Shown: in pieces, positions 50,583 through 58,418 of the stretch
Numbering within the stretch: position 1 is the stretch's first letter
How the letters are laid out: every line of letters starts with the position of its first letter
Assembly: GCA_035326105.1 (NCBI GenBank)
Contig: DAOKYO010000002.1
Coordinates: 558,001 to 622,000, forward strand
Origin: Bacilli bacterium
Lineage (GTDB): Bacteria > Bacillota_I > Bacilli_A > RFN20 > CAG-826
Length of the DNA: 64,000 nucleotides
Reading direction: 5' to 3'
The notes under the pieces: generated by a model
Told to the model about the DNA's origin: nothing
Databases searched by the model: none
What the model saw: only the letters and a program-made list of their open reading frames with translations
Made by a program: the position numbers and the translations under genes

Positions 50583-51131
50583 ATGACTTTCAAAGCTTTT
50601 TCGGCGCTGGTAGACATTCCGCAGGCTGGCACGGCCAAGAAGGTAAATGGCATTCGCGTTGGCATTCGACTGTATAACGCCACTGGAGATATTTCCCTTA
50701 CGGATATGGTTTTCCAGGAAGGGACAAACCCGACGGGCTATGCACCGGATACGGCAGAGATGCTGGTCAACACAGGCAACCGACGCCGGGTAAACGCGGT
50801 CGTTCACGGTAACGAAACACTGGTGCTGTTGAACAAGGGTACCGCCGCCTGTGGACTGAATGTACAGGGAATGGCACTGGAAGACAGCGCCGCTATCGAA
50901 CTCTCTCAGGGCGATGGCGGGCAAAGGCTGACAGTTGACCCTATAGCTGCCGGCGATGCTCTGGTGATCGATTCTGACAATTACACGGTGTCCAAGAATG
51001 GTTGGACAGTAGAAAAGAGCGGTTTTTTTCCTTACGTACAAGACGGTATCTCACGGCACAACATCAAATTGGAGGGAGCCATGCGGCTCCTTTTTGATTT
51101 TCAGGAGCGAAACGGAGGTGCCGGCGCATGA
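50583..51131 (+). CDS. Baseplate/tail protein
   Basis: A 182-residue protein. Residues 1-60 repeat the fold of the preceding small protein. The rest (ALEDSAAIELSQGDGGQRLT, AAGDALVIDSDNYTVSKNG) resembles the small beta-sandwich found at the end of Dit-like proteins. The function is structural. It overlaps the next gene by 4 bases. Confidence 0.6.
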   Translation: MTFKAFSALVDIPQAGTAKKVNGIRVGIRLYNATGDISLTDMVFQEGTNPTGYAPDTAEMLVNTGNRRRVNAVVHGNETLVLLNKGTAACGLNVQGMALEDSAAIELSQGDGGQRLTVDPIAAGDALVIDSDNYTVSKNGWTVEKSGFFPYVQDGISRHNIKLEGAMRLLFDFQERNGGAGA

Positions 51132-52969
51132 CCATGGCGTGGATCAACACAATCTCTACAGGACTAATTGAGTGGCTTTCCTCCGCGCAAGCCCTGCCCG
51201 CGATGATTGCGGTTCGCTGCCTGACCTTCGATGCGTCGGGACACATCCACCTCAATAGTCTCGATCTGGATCTGCTCATGTCCGTTATTTCGGCGCGAAC
51301 GGATACCCGCTGGCTGCTGTCGGTCAGCAATACCGATGAGGCTGCGTTTGTAGCCGTGCGAGATAACACCAATGGCGCAAAGGATACGCTGCTATCGGAT
51401 GTGCGTTCGTTACGCAGCCTTTATCCACTGTTCAAGGGACTGGATATCCGCATAACCAGCGCTTCTGATTCCACCCACCGGCTGGCTGTATGCGACCTTT
51501 TTACCGACCTGTTTCTCCAATATAAGCATGCCTATGCGGCTGGTCATTTTAACCTCTCACTACCAGCCATACTGGAAATCGAGTGTTCTTGGGTCGATCA
51601 TGCCGCGTTTGCTGGTTATTTCAATACGGTTAGCCTGCTGTTTCACGCAGATGGCAAAATGGAGCAGATCGAAGCTGTTCTCCGCGAGGCAACGGCGTGG
51701 TATTCGCCGGGGACAGTCTTGCTTGGGTTGCTGGGTGCGGGGAGAATGTACACGGCGACTGGAGCATCCGATGTACCCTTTTCAACAGCAGCAGGGTTTC
51801 TGCTGGGCACTGTATCCTGCGCCGATGGTCAGCCCTGTGCTGCCTTTGCGGGCCATCTGGACACGGCGGAATACCGGACGGTTCTGCTGCCGCATGTGTA
51901 TGACTACGCATCGGGATCTGCAACGCTCCGCCTACACGCCCTGGTGGATAGGGATGGGAATGATCTCACGCCAACAGCGTTTCATCTCCTGATCATTATG
52001 CGTCGGTATCCGCCAACGCCTGTGGCTTATTGGTATGATAGCTTCTCCGACTACAGCACGCTGGGAAACTACAATGCGGACGATGGTGAGTACGGCACGG
52101 AGAATGACCCAGACGGTGAATCAAGCCTTCATTATCTGGCAGGAAAGGGAGAACTGCTCTACAGCGGCGCTTCCTTTAGCAATTTCTATGCGCGCCTGGT
52201 TTTCCTGGAACCTGCTGACCGTACCAGTAATTTTGGCAAAACCGGCATCCGCTGTGGCACGCTCTATGTGGTCTACAATGATCCCTATAAGCGTATCGAA
52301 ATCTATCAAGGCCCTTATCTTAACGCGCAGTATCTGTTGACCACCTTCGATGTGCCTCTGGAAAGGACGGACGATCCCTATACAGCGCCCCACCTATTTA
52401 TACTGGAACTGCGCAAGCGCGGCACGACGGTTACGGTTTACTACGGCGGGCGACCAGTAATCACGCAGACGGTTTCCGCAACCTCCGGGAATGTCGGCAT
52501 CGTATCGGATTACACTGTGTTGGTTTCCGAATTTGTGATCGGCGATGCCTACAGGTATGACGCGCATGAATGTATCAGGATGGATTTGAGTGGACAGAGC
52601 TATTTGCTCGGCAGGGTGAACAGAACCGGAGCCGCGTGGAATGGCTCCGTTTTCACGCTCAGCAGCCTCAGCGAAGAGCCGGACAGCCGGTCCGTTGTTT
52701 TGGAAGGACAGCTGGAATGCCTGTCACAAGGTACCGTCGAAGGAATTGTCTGTGGCTCGAATGCTCCACTTACCGTCACCCCGGTGGATACCGGTGCCGA
52801 ACTGGTGATGGCCTGCCTTGGCGACAGCCGCGGATGTGCATACCTTGTCTTCCGCACCTCGCTGGATTTGCAGGAGCTGTACAATCATGTGGTGTACGGG
52901 CTGGGCATCGGCGGGCTGGCCCTGGATGGTCTCGGTTCGGAGGATCCGTCCTTCTGGAACCTGGTGTAA
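51128..52969 (+). CDS. Large baseplate/tail-tip protein
   Basis: A 613-residue protein not firmly recognised. Residues 1 to about 240 look like an alpha/beta barrel (alternating strands such as AMIAVRCLTFDASGH and LFKGLDIRIT, EIECSWVDHAAFAGYFNTVS), possibly related to GH18-type folds but without an obvious DxxDxDxE catalytic motif. Residues 300-480 resemble a jelly roll (YWYDSFSDYSTLGNY, GNVGIVSDYTVLVSEFVIGD). A cell-surface binding role is likely. Confidence 0.55.
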   Translation: MTMAWINTISTGLIEWLSSAQALPAMIAVRCLTFDASGHIHLNSLDLDLLMSVISARTDTRWLLSVSNTDEAAFVAVRDNTNGAKDTLLSDVRSLRSLYPLFKGLDIRITSASDSTHRLAVCDLFTDLFLQYKHAYAAGHFNLSLPAILEIECSWVDHAAFAGYFNTVSLLFHADGKMEQIEAVLREATAWYSPGTVLLGLLGAGRMYTATGASDVPFSTAAGFLLGTVSCADGQPCAAFAGHLDTAEYRTVLLPHVYDYASGSATLRLHALVDRDGNDLTPTAFHLLIIMRRYPPTPVAYWYDSFSDYSTLGNYNADDGEYGTENDPDGESSLHYLAGKGELLYSGASFSNFYARLVFLEPADRTSNFGKTGIRCGTLYVVYNDPYKRIEIYQGPYLNAQYLLTTFDVPLERTDDPYTAPHLFILELRKRGTTVTVYYGGRPVITQTVSATSGNVGIVSDYTVLVSEFVIGDAYRYDAHECIRMDLSGQSYLLGRVNRTGAAWNGSVFTLSSLSEEPDSRSVVLEGQLECLSQGTVEGIVCGSNAPLTVTPVDTGAELVMACLGDSRGCAYLVFRTSLDLQELYNHVVYGLGIGGLALDGLGSEDPSFWNLV

Positions 52970-53005
52970 ACCAAATTCTAATGCGTACACCGAGTTTAAC
53001 ATCCG

Positions 53006-53043
53006 CGTTGCCCGCGGATTCCTTACCCGGGCAGCGCTTTTCA
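53006..53043 (+). terminator. Terminator-like hairpin after the tail-tip gene
   Basis: CGTTGCCCG and CGGGCAGCG pair over 9 bp, followed by CTTTTCA. Confidence 0.55.
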
Positions 53044-53138
53044 TATGCCCTGCCGTGAGCCTTTTTTCTTCTCACGGCGGGCAATCCTCGACAAACGATT
53101 TGGCCCGCCGCAACCCCGGGCCGGAAGGGAGGGATTTC

Positions 53139-53435
53139 ATGACCGCAACCGTCATCAGCGTCTGCGCGTCCGTGTTAAGCGGCGTAACGCTCTTTTTCAT
53201 GCAGCGGTTTTTCCGCCACAGGGAAGAAGGCGAAAAGAAAAAGGATGAAACCGCCAGGCGGGAAAACATCCTGATCTTAAAAAGCGTGAGCGTGATCGGC
53301 AAGCTGACCATGGCCAACGCCATCGCGATCCGCGACGGGCGTACCAACGGCGAACTGCACGCAGCGCTCGAGGACTACGATAAAGTCAACCGGGAGCTGT
53401 ACGACTATCTGCTGGAGCAAAACGCCAACAAGTGA
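53139..53435 (+). CDS. Small phage membrane-anchored coiled-coil protein
   Basis: A 98-residue protein. TATVISVCASVLSGVTLFFM (residues 2-21) is one membrane segment. It is followed by a basic patch and a coiled coil. This resembles small lysis-cassette proteins, lying between the tail and the holin genes. The ATG at 53139 has GGAAGGGAGGG upstream. Confidence 0.65.
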   Translation: MTATVISVCASVLSGVTLFFMQRFFRHREEGEKKKDETARRENILILKSVSVIGKLTMANAIAIRDGRTNGELHAALEDYDKVNRELYDYLLEQNANK

Positions 53436-53440
53436 AAACG

Positions 53441-53471
53441 CCGGGCAACGGTTCATCCGCCCCGGTTTTTT
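53441..53471 (+). terminator. Terminator before the holin gene
   Basis: CCGGG and CCCGG arms close a hairpin containing a smaller CGG/CCG stem, followed by TTTTTT. Confidence 0.65.
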
Positions 53472-53546
53472 CATACCCTGCGCCACGACAATCCGTGTTT
53501 TTTCCTAAACGAACCGCCTCATCCAGAGGCAGAAAGTGTGATTTTC

Positions 53547-53897
53547 ATGACCGATTATCTCAACAGCGTTTCCATTCCCGTCATTGTGACAGTCGTATAC
53601 GTGATCATCGACCTGGTCAAGACCACCATTGCGCCGTACACGACCCTTTCCGAGCGTCTCAGCCACTTCTATCCCCTCATTGCGCTGGCGTTGGGTATTG
53701 TCACTGCCGCCGTGATGTACTTTGCGGTGCCCGAATCCATCACGCAGACCAATCTGCTGGTGGCGCTTGCTATTGGCGCTGCTTCCGGCCTGACTGCGGT
53801 AGGCACCAACCAGGTGGTCAAACAGCTGGCGAAAACGACTGATGATACCGCCGCAACCAGCGATTCTTCTTCTAACGAGGATAACGCGAATGGCTAA
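53547..53897 (+). CDS. Holin-like protein
   Basis: A 116-residue protein with two or three membrane segments (IPVIVTVVYVIIDLV, FYPLIALALGIVTAAVMYF, LLVALAIGAASGLTAV) and an acidic polar tail. Small size, hydrophobicity and position before LysM and endolysin genes indicate a holin. A GTG three codons upstream is an alternative start, which could give a dual-start holin. Confidence 0.78.
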   Translation: MTDYLNSVSIPVIVTVVYVIIDLVKTTIAPYTTLSERLSHFYPLIALALGIVTAAVMYFAVPESITQTNLLVALAIGAASGLTAVGTNQVVKQLAKTTDDTAATSDSSSNEDNANG

Positions 53898-54159
53898 GAA
53901 ACAAAAGGACAGTGCCCTATACCGGGTCATGCAAGGCGATTGCCTGTTCTCCATTGCTCAGAAGTTGCTCAGTAGCGGCGACCGGTACCCGGAAATCAAA
54001 GCGCTCAACGGCATGACGACCGATATTCTGCTGCCCGGACAAAGGATTCGGATCCCAACGGATAGCCGCAAAGCAGTTGGTGCGGATCAGGAGATTTTGG
54101 CACAGCAGCATGGACGGGAGGAGAAATCCGTCGATTCCGGGGACGGTGAGAACGGTTGA
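53890..54159 (+). CDS. LysM domain protein
   Basis: An 89-residue protein. YRVMQGDCLFSIAQKLL...YPEIKALNGM and ILLPGQRIRIP form a single LysM peptidoglycan-binding domain (about residues 11-57), followed by a charged tail. It overlaps the holin gene by 8 bases. It may be a lysis accessory or tail-wall adaptor. Confidence 0.85.
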   Translation: MAKKQKDSALYRVMQGDCLFSIAQKLLSSGDRYPEIKALNGMTTDILLPGQRIRIPTDSRKAVGADQEILAQQHGREEKSVDSGDGENG

Positions 54160-55082
54160 TTACCGCACAAGCGCTGATTGCGAAATTCCAGTATGCGCTG
54201 GATCAGAAATGGGGTTATATCTGGGGTGGTACCGGACAGACTTGGACGCAGGCCAAGCAGGATGCCGCTACTCGTTCTATGACTGTCAAGTACGGTTCAC
54301 GGTGGATCGGAAGAAGGGTCGCTGATTGCAGCGGCCTTTTTTCCTGGGCGTTCAAGGAACTCGGCGGATACATGTACCACGGCAGCAATACGATGTGGAA
54401 CAAATACTGTACCAGCAAGGGTACGCTGCAAAGCGGTATCACGATCCGGCCGGGCACCGCGGTGTTTCTGGTGAACAGCGCCGGATCCCGGCATCATGTG
54501 GGATTGTTCATCGGTGATGATACCGTCATTGAAGCGAAGGGTACTGCCTACGGCATTGTCACCAGCAAGCTTTCCCACTGGGATGAATGGGGCGAGCTCG
54601 TCGGTGTGGATTATACAAACGAAGGAAGTGAAACGGTCATGGCGACCCTGCGTAAAGGTGATAAAGGTGAAGAGGTACGAGTGCTGCAGAGCAAGCTGCT
54701 GGCGCTTGGCTATAATCTGCCGAAATACGGTGCCGATGGCAGCTATGGCTCGGAAACCACGGCCGCCGTCATGGCGTTTCAAACGGACAAGGGGTTGGTG
54801 GCTGACGGCATCTGTGGCCCGATTACGCAGGCGGTACTGGACGATGTCAAGACGGAAGAAATCGAGGATGATGCAACGCCCGAAATGAAAAGGGTCATCA
54901 TCACCGCTTCCGGGGATGGTGTGGATATCCGCGCTGGGAACAGCGAACAGTACAGCCTGATCACCACCGCGCAGAACGGCACGTCCTATGACTGGGTGGC
55001 AACCGCCGAGAACGGATGGCATGCGGTTGCGCTCGAGAATCAAGTCGGATGGGTGTCCGGAGAATTCGGACAAATCGAATAA
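54156..55082 (+). CDS. Endolysin: NlpC/P60 peptidase, peptidoglycan-binding and SH3 domains
   Basis: A 308-residue wall hydrolase. NlpC/P60 domain: VADCSGLFSWAF carries the catalytic Cys (near residue 54), and RHHVGLFIGDDTVIEAKG the His. PG_binding_1 domain: KGDKGEEVRVLQSKLLALGY to GICGPITQAVL (about residues 165-230). A C-terminal SH3-like domain ends GWVSGEFGQIE. The TTG start overlaps the previous stop. No signal peptide is present, consistent with holin-dependent release. Confidence 0.9.
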   Translation: MITAQALIAKFQYALDQKWGYIWGGTGQTWTQAKQDAATRSMTVKYGSRWIGRRVADCSGLFSWAFKELGGYMYHGSNTMWNKYCTSKGTLQSGITIRPGTAVFLVNSAGSRHHVGLFIGDDTVIEAKGTAYGIVTSKLSHWDEWGELVGVDYTNEGSETVMATLRKGDKGEEVRVLQSKLLALGYNLPKYGADGSYGSETTAAVMAFQTDKGLVADGICGPITQAVLDDVKTEEIEDDATPEMKRVIITASGDGVDIRAGNSEQYSLITTAQNGTSYDWVATAENGWHAVALENQVGWVSGEFGQIE

Positions 55083-55091
55083 TTTATCTAC

Positions 55092-55119
55092 GGCTGATAC
55101 TTCGGTGTCAGCCTTTTTT
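55092..55119 (+). terminator. Strong rho-independent terminator ending the phage late operon
   Basis: GGCTGATAC, TTCG tetraloop, GTGTCAGCC, then TTTTTTA. It lies ten bases after the endolysin stop. Confidence 0.95.
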
Positions 55120-55120
55120 A

Positions 55121-55411
55121 TTACCAGTCAATCAAATGGTAACGCGACAGCGCGTTGTCGACTATGGCCACGTGCTTTGCGATCTCCAGACGTGTTAGGA
55201 ACTCATTCTTGTATGTTGGCATAGCACTGTTAAGGCTGAATGTTGCTACAGTCAACTTTTTCTGGATGCTCCCAAGATCTCGTTGGGTTAACTTCCCTTC
55301 TTCGATTCGCCGCAAAATCCCACTCGATTGGTAACGTCCGATCACGACAAATGGGTGGATCAGTCTATGCATACTCTGCTTTTCTTCCGGGGTAAACTCA
55401 TACATTTCCAT
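55121..55411 (-). CDS. Small unknown protein opposing the phage late operon
   Basis: A 96-residue helical protein (FTPEEKQSMHRLIHPFVVIG, RIEEGKLTQRDLGSIQKKLT) I do not recognise. It is the only minus-strand gene at the end of the late operon. A near-consensus promoter lies 12 bases before the ATG, so the transcript would be nearly leaderless, with only AGG as ribosome site. It is probably a lysogeny-expressed moron. Confidence 0.65.
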   Translation of the reverse strand: MEMYEFTPEEKQSMHRLIHPFVVIGRYQSSGILRRIEEGKLTQRDLGSIQKKLTVATFSLNSAMPTYKNEFLTRLEIAKHVAIVDNALSRYHLIDW

Positions 55412-55422
55412 CGCCTGCAGTT

Positions 55423-55451
55423 ATTATACAGACCCTGCAACATAACGACAA
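55423..55451 (-). promoter_or_regulatory. Consensus promoter giving a nearly leaderless transcript
   Basis: On the minus strand TTGTCG (55446-55451), 17 bp, TATAAT (55423-55428). The start site falls about five bases before the ATG at 55411. Confidence 0.7.
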
Positions 55452-55503
55452 GGGAAATTAGCAACGCGTCATTCCAGCATATTTGAGCAGAACCGCTTCG
55501 AGT

Positions 55504-55531
55504 TTCAATCTAAACGGTTTGATGATACAAT
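55504..55531 (+). promoter_or_regulatory. Promoter of the MBL/lamin-tail gene
   Basis: TTCAAT (55504-55509), 16 bp, TACAAT (55526-55531), about 65 bases before the start codon. Confidence 0.5.
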
Positions 55532-55601
55532 ATGGTTGGCAGGCACCTGCTCATAGTACTCATTTCTGTTACGAATTATGAAGGAATGGAGACGCTGGAT
55601 C

Positions 55602-56807
55602 ATGAATAAGCGACGACTATGGCTTTTGGGAATCTGCGTTGTTTTCGCCCTCGCCGCCGCGATACAGCCCGGATACGCTTTAACTGGATCCCAAAACAGT
55701 TCTGATGTGGTTGAAGCAGTTGTAAGCGATATAGCGGATTATCAACATGATGTTTCCGTGATGTTTACCAATGTTGGCTATGGCGATGCCACGCTTGTGC
55801 AGATTGACGGTAATTCCTACCTGATCGATACCGGGAGCAAGGCATCTGTCCCGCAGCTTCTCGGCGCGCTCGCGATGTGCGGAGTGGAAAAACTGGAAGC
55901 TGTTTTCCTGACGCATACACACAGTGACCATATTGGCGGAATGGAAGCTCTTGCTTCGCAATACGCAATAGGCACACTCTATTCCGCGGAGATCTCAGAA
56001 GATAAAAAGAATGGTGAAAACAAGATAGATCTTTTAGCCGCGGAGCTTTCGCTGAATCATGTCAAGCTTATGGCTGGCGATACAATCAACCTGTCTGCCG
56101 ATGCTTTTTTTGATGTGCTTGGCCCTGTGGTATACAATAGTGAAGACGATAATGACAACTCACTGGTGCTGCGCCTTGGTGCGAACGGGAGATCGTTTCT
56201 GTTTACCGGAGATATGCAGTTTGCCGAGGAGGGGACTCTGCTGGCCGCGGGCGTGGATTTACAGGCGGATGTTTTAAAGGTGGGCAATCATGGCAATCCG
56301 GATGCGACAAGCCAGATGTTTGCGGCGGCTGTTTCCCCAAAGATCGCAGTGATATCTACGAGTACGGTTGAGGATGCCGATTCGGCGAACGAGAGAGTGA
56401 CCTCATTGTTTGACGGCGCTCGAGTTTTGGTAACGGAGGGCTTCACCCGCGGCGCACTTCTGCGCGTCAGCGCATCCGGCGAGATAAAAATCTCCAGCCC
56501 CCAACCACCAAGCCCCAACGCGGATATTGAGATTGTGGAAATAGACAAGAATGCACAGACGATCACGTTGATCAATAACGGCACCGAAATGGATATATCC
56601 GGGTACATGATTTTCTCGCAAAGAGGGTCGGAGGTTTATGTATTTCCACAGGGTACGGTTATGAATGCAGGCCAAATTCTAACTATAGCCTGTACCGATG
56701 GAGAGGGGGACTTGATATGGAACGATAAAAAAGTCTGGCATGCCGAAAAAGATGATGTTGGCGTCTTATACGACAGGTATAGCAGTGAGCTGTCTCGCTT
56801 CCTGTAA
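55602..56807 (+). CDS. Secreted MBL-fold hydrolase (ComEC-like) with C-terminal lamin-tail domain
   Basis: About 401 residues. A signal peptide (LWLLGICVVFALAAAIQPGYA) is present, quoted as LLGICVVFALAAAIQPGYA. The metallo-beta-lactamase domain spans about residues 45-300 with FTNVGYGDATLVQIDG and the metal motif THTHSDHIGG, plus FTGDMQF and VGNHGNPDA. The last 90 residues form an LTD fold (IEIVEIDKNAQTITLINNG, DISGYMIFSQRGSEVYVFP). ComEC-type hydrolases degrade DNA strands during uptake, and LTD domains occur in extracellular nucleases, so an extracellular nuclease is plausible. The start follows GGAGACGC. Confidence 0.85.
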   Translation: MNKRRLWLLGICVVFALAAAIQPGYALTGSQNSSDVVEAVVSDIADYQHDVSVMFTNVGYGDATLVQIDGNSYLIDTGSKASVPQLLGALAMCGVEKLEAVFLTHTHSDHIGGMEALASQYAIGTLYSAEISEDKKNGENKIDLLAAELSLNHVKLMAGDTINLSADAFFDVLGPVVYNSEDDNDNSLVLRLGANGRSFLFTGDMQFAEEGTLLAAGVDLQADVLKVGNHGNPDATSQMFAAAVSPKIAVISTSTVEDADSANERVTSLFDGARVLVTEGFTRGALLRVSASGEIKISSPQPPSPNADIEIVEIDKNAQTITLINNGTEMDISGYMIFSQRGSEVYVFPQGTVMNAGQILTIACTDGEGDLIWNDKKVWHAEKDDVGVLYDRYSSELSRFL

Positions 56808-56917
56808 AGCAAGTACAATCGATCCATAGCTCATCCGCGTGCGATGTAGATAATTGATTGGCAAAACAAAGAGGCGGATGTCGGTTTAAGGAACAGGTCT
56901 CAATATACTTCTTATTG

Positions 56918-56958
56918 TTTGCAGCCGATGACGTGTATAAAACGTCATCGGCTGCAAA
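56918..56958. terminator. Perfect 17-bp inverted repeat
   Basis: TTTGCAGCCGATGACGT and ACGTCATCGGCTGCAAA flank a 7-nt loop GTATAAA, between two convergent genes. No good U tract follows on either strand. It may still terminate both transcripts. Confidence 0.5.
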
Positions 56959-56989
56959 GTAAATTTCCTAGTTACAACAGTATAGAATC

Positions 56990-58024
56990 CTAGTTATCAT
57001 TCCCGGTTCCATCGTCCGTTCCGTTTCCGTTTTCATCAACATTGTCGTTTTGCTCATCTAAACCCGGTGACTGTGACAGAACCTGACCGGAAATACAATC
57101 GATTTTGACTTCCAGAATAGTATTGTTTGACGTATTGAACAATTCTACCTGATACAATAGGTTGCCGTTTTCAGAGTCCAGCTGCAGCGCGAAGAGAGTA
57201 TAATCCGGATATGCAGTGTTTGCAATTGATAGTGCTTGATTAAAGGAGACTTTCACAGCACTCATATCAAAAGCATCTCTTTGCGCATCATTCCCATTGT
57301 CATCCGATTTGTCTTCGTATTGGATGTTTTCCCCGCCCTGCTCGCCTATTTCGTTTTGATCGTTCTCAGCGGTTTGCGGAAGAATCTGCCCCGATATACA
57401 ATCAATAGCAATCCCAACAACCGAATCATCTGCCGGATTGAGCAGCGCCGCCTGGTACATCAGGACTCCATTTTCATTTTCCAGCCCCAGCGTAAGCAGC
57501 GTATGACCGGGATAAGCTTCTTTTGCTGTGGATAGAGCCTGATCAAAGGTTATAGTAACCGCGCTTAAGTTCAAAGTGAAGAATTCGTCCCCTTTAGATT
57601 CGCCTCGGTTTGTCTCTGAACCATTTTCATCGTCATCATAAGTTTCGTCCTGTGTGTTGTCAGAAAATTGGACATCAGCACCGCCATTTTCGTCTTGTTC
57701 ATTCTGATTGTTTTCTTCGGCGGCTTGCGTAAAAATCTCCCCAGATTCACCGTTAATGGTAAACTCGATGATCGAATTGTCAACTGGATTGAGTAATTCT
57801 GCCTGGTACGCATGAATGCCATTTTCGTCATCTAGTGCCAGGGATAGCAGTGTCAAGCCAGGATACGCATCGCTAACAATCGAGAGTGCCTGGTCGAACG
57901 ATACCTTTAGGGAAGTCATAGCAGTGGTGTTAGTGTTGCTGTCCGCCGATGCGATAATGAAAGGCGATACTGCCAGGAGAAATGCCAGTGTTACGGATAC
58001 GTAAGTTTTCTTCATGTGTTTCAT
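56990..58024 (-). CDS. Secreted protein with three PepSY-like repeats
   Basis: A 344-residue protein. A signal peptide lies at about residues 1-27 (VTLAFLLAVSPFIIASA). Three PepSY-type repeats follow, each with SFDQALSIVSDAYPGLTLLSL-like starts (repeats: VSFDQALSIVSDAYPG, ITFDQALSTAKEAYPG, VSFNQALSIANTAYPD) and a GE/SGQI end. They are joined by acidic Asn/Asp/Glu-rich linkers. PepSY domains inhibit proteases or modulate envelope sensing. The start follows GAAAGAAGGC. A response-regulator-like box lies upstream. Confidence 0.85.
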   Translation of the reverse strand: MKHMKKTYVSVTLAFLLAVSPFIIASADSNTNTTAMTSLKVSFDQALSIVSDAYPGLTLLSLALDDENGIHAYQAELLNPVDNSIIEFTINGESGEIFTQAAEENNQNEQDENGGADVQFSDNTQDETYDDDENGSETNRGESKGDEFFTLNLSAVTITFDQALSTAKEAYPGHTLLTLGLENENGVLMYQAALLNPADDSVVGIAIDCISGQILPQTAENDQNEIGEQGGENIQYEDKSDDNGNDAQRDAFDMSAVKVSFNQALSIANTAYPDYTLFALQLDSENGNLLYQVELFNTSNNTILEVKIDCISGQVLSQSPGLDEQNDNVDENGNGTDDGTGNDN

Positions 58025-58110
58025 TTTGTTGCCTTCTTTCCAAATTTTCGTTCTTTATTTGCCGGTTCAAACGCGGCAGTCTATTGAACATTTTAAGATT
58101 AACACCCCAA

Positions 58111-58128
58111 GATGAGAAATAAATGAAG
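58111..58128. promoter_or_regulatory. Possible response-regulator box upstream of the PepSY gene
   Basis: GATGAGAAATAAATGAAG resembles the GATGAAAA/TTTCTCATC elements at 59.43-59.49 kb before the two-component genes. It is a weak match by eye. Confidence 0.3.
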
Positions 58129-58157
58129 TGGATCCTTTTAAGAATGTTTTTCAGAAT

Positions 58158-58418
58158 CTATCTCCTGCTTCTTAACCATGCTGCAACTATACCCACAATT
58201 GCTCCAATACCTCCACAGATGACTGTAACAATCACCACAGTGCTCATCTCTCCTCCGAACCGTTCCGAAAAGGATGCCGGGTATGGAAGCAGATAGCCCA
58301 GTCTGAGATATAGTGAAACCGCAATGGCTAGAATGTATTGAACGGCAATCCCGATCAGAAAACCGAGAAATCCTCTGCGAAGCATGTTCTTGACGATCAT
58401 ACAACATCCCACTTTCAT
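58158..58418 (-). CDS. Small two-helix membrane protein (DUF3021-like)
   Basis: An 86-residue protein with two membrane segments (GFLGFLIGIAVQYILAIAVS and TVVIVTVICGGIGAIVGIVA). The general pattern resembles half of DUF3021 proteins. The ATG overlaps the stop of the glycosidase gene by one base (TGATG), so it is translationally coupled. Function is unknown. Confidence 0.55.
   Translation of the reverse strand: MKVGCCMIVKNMLRRGFLGFLIGIAVQYILAIAVSLYLRLGYLLPYPASFSERFGGEMSTVVIVTVICGGIGAIVGIVAAWLRSRR

Noticed and set aside
53046..53083. Stem CCGTGAG/CTCACGG with six T
   Set aside because: The T run is in the loop, not after the stem, so it is not a terminator on the plus strand.
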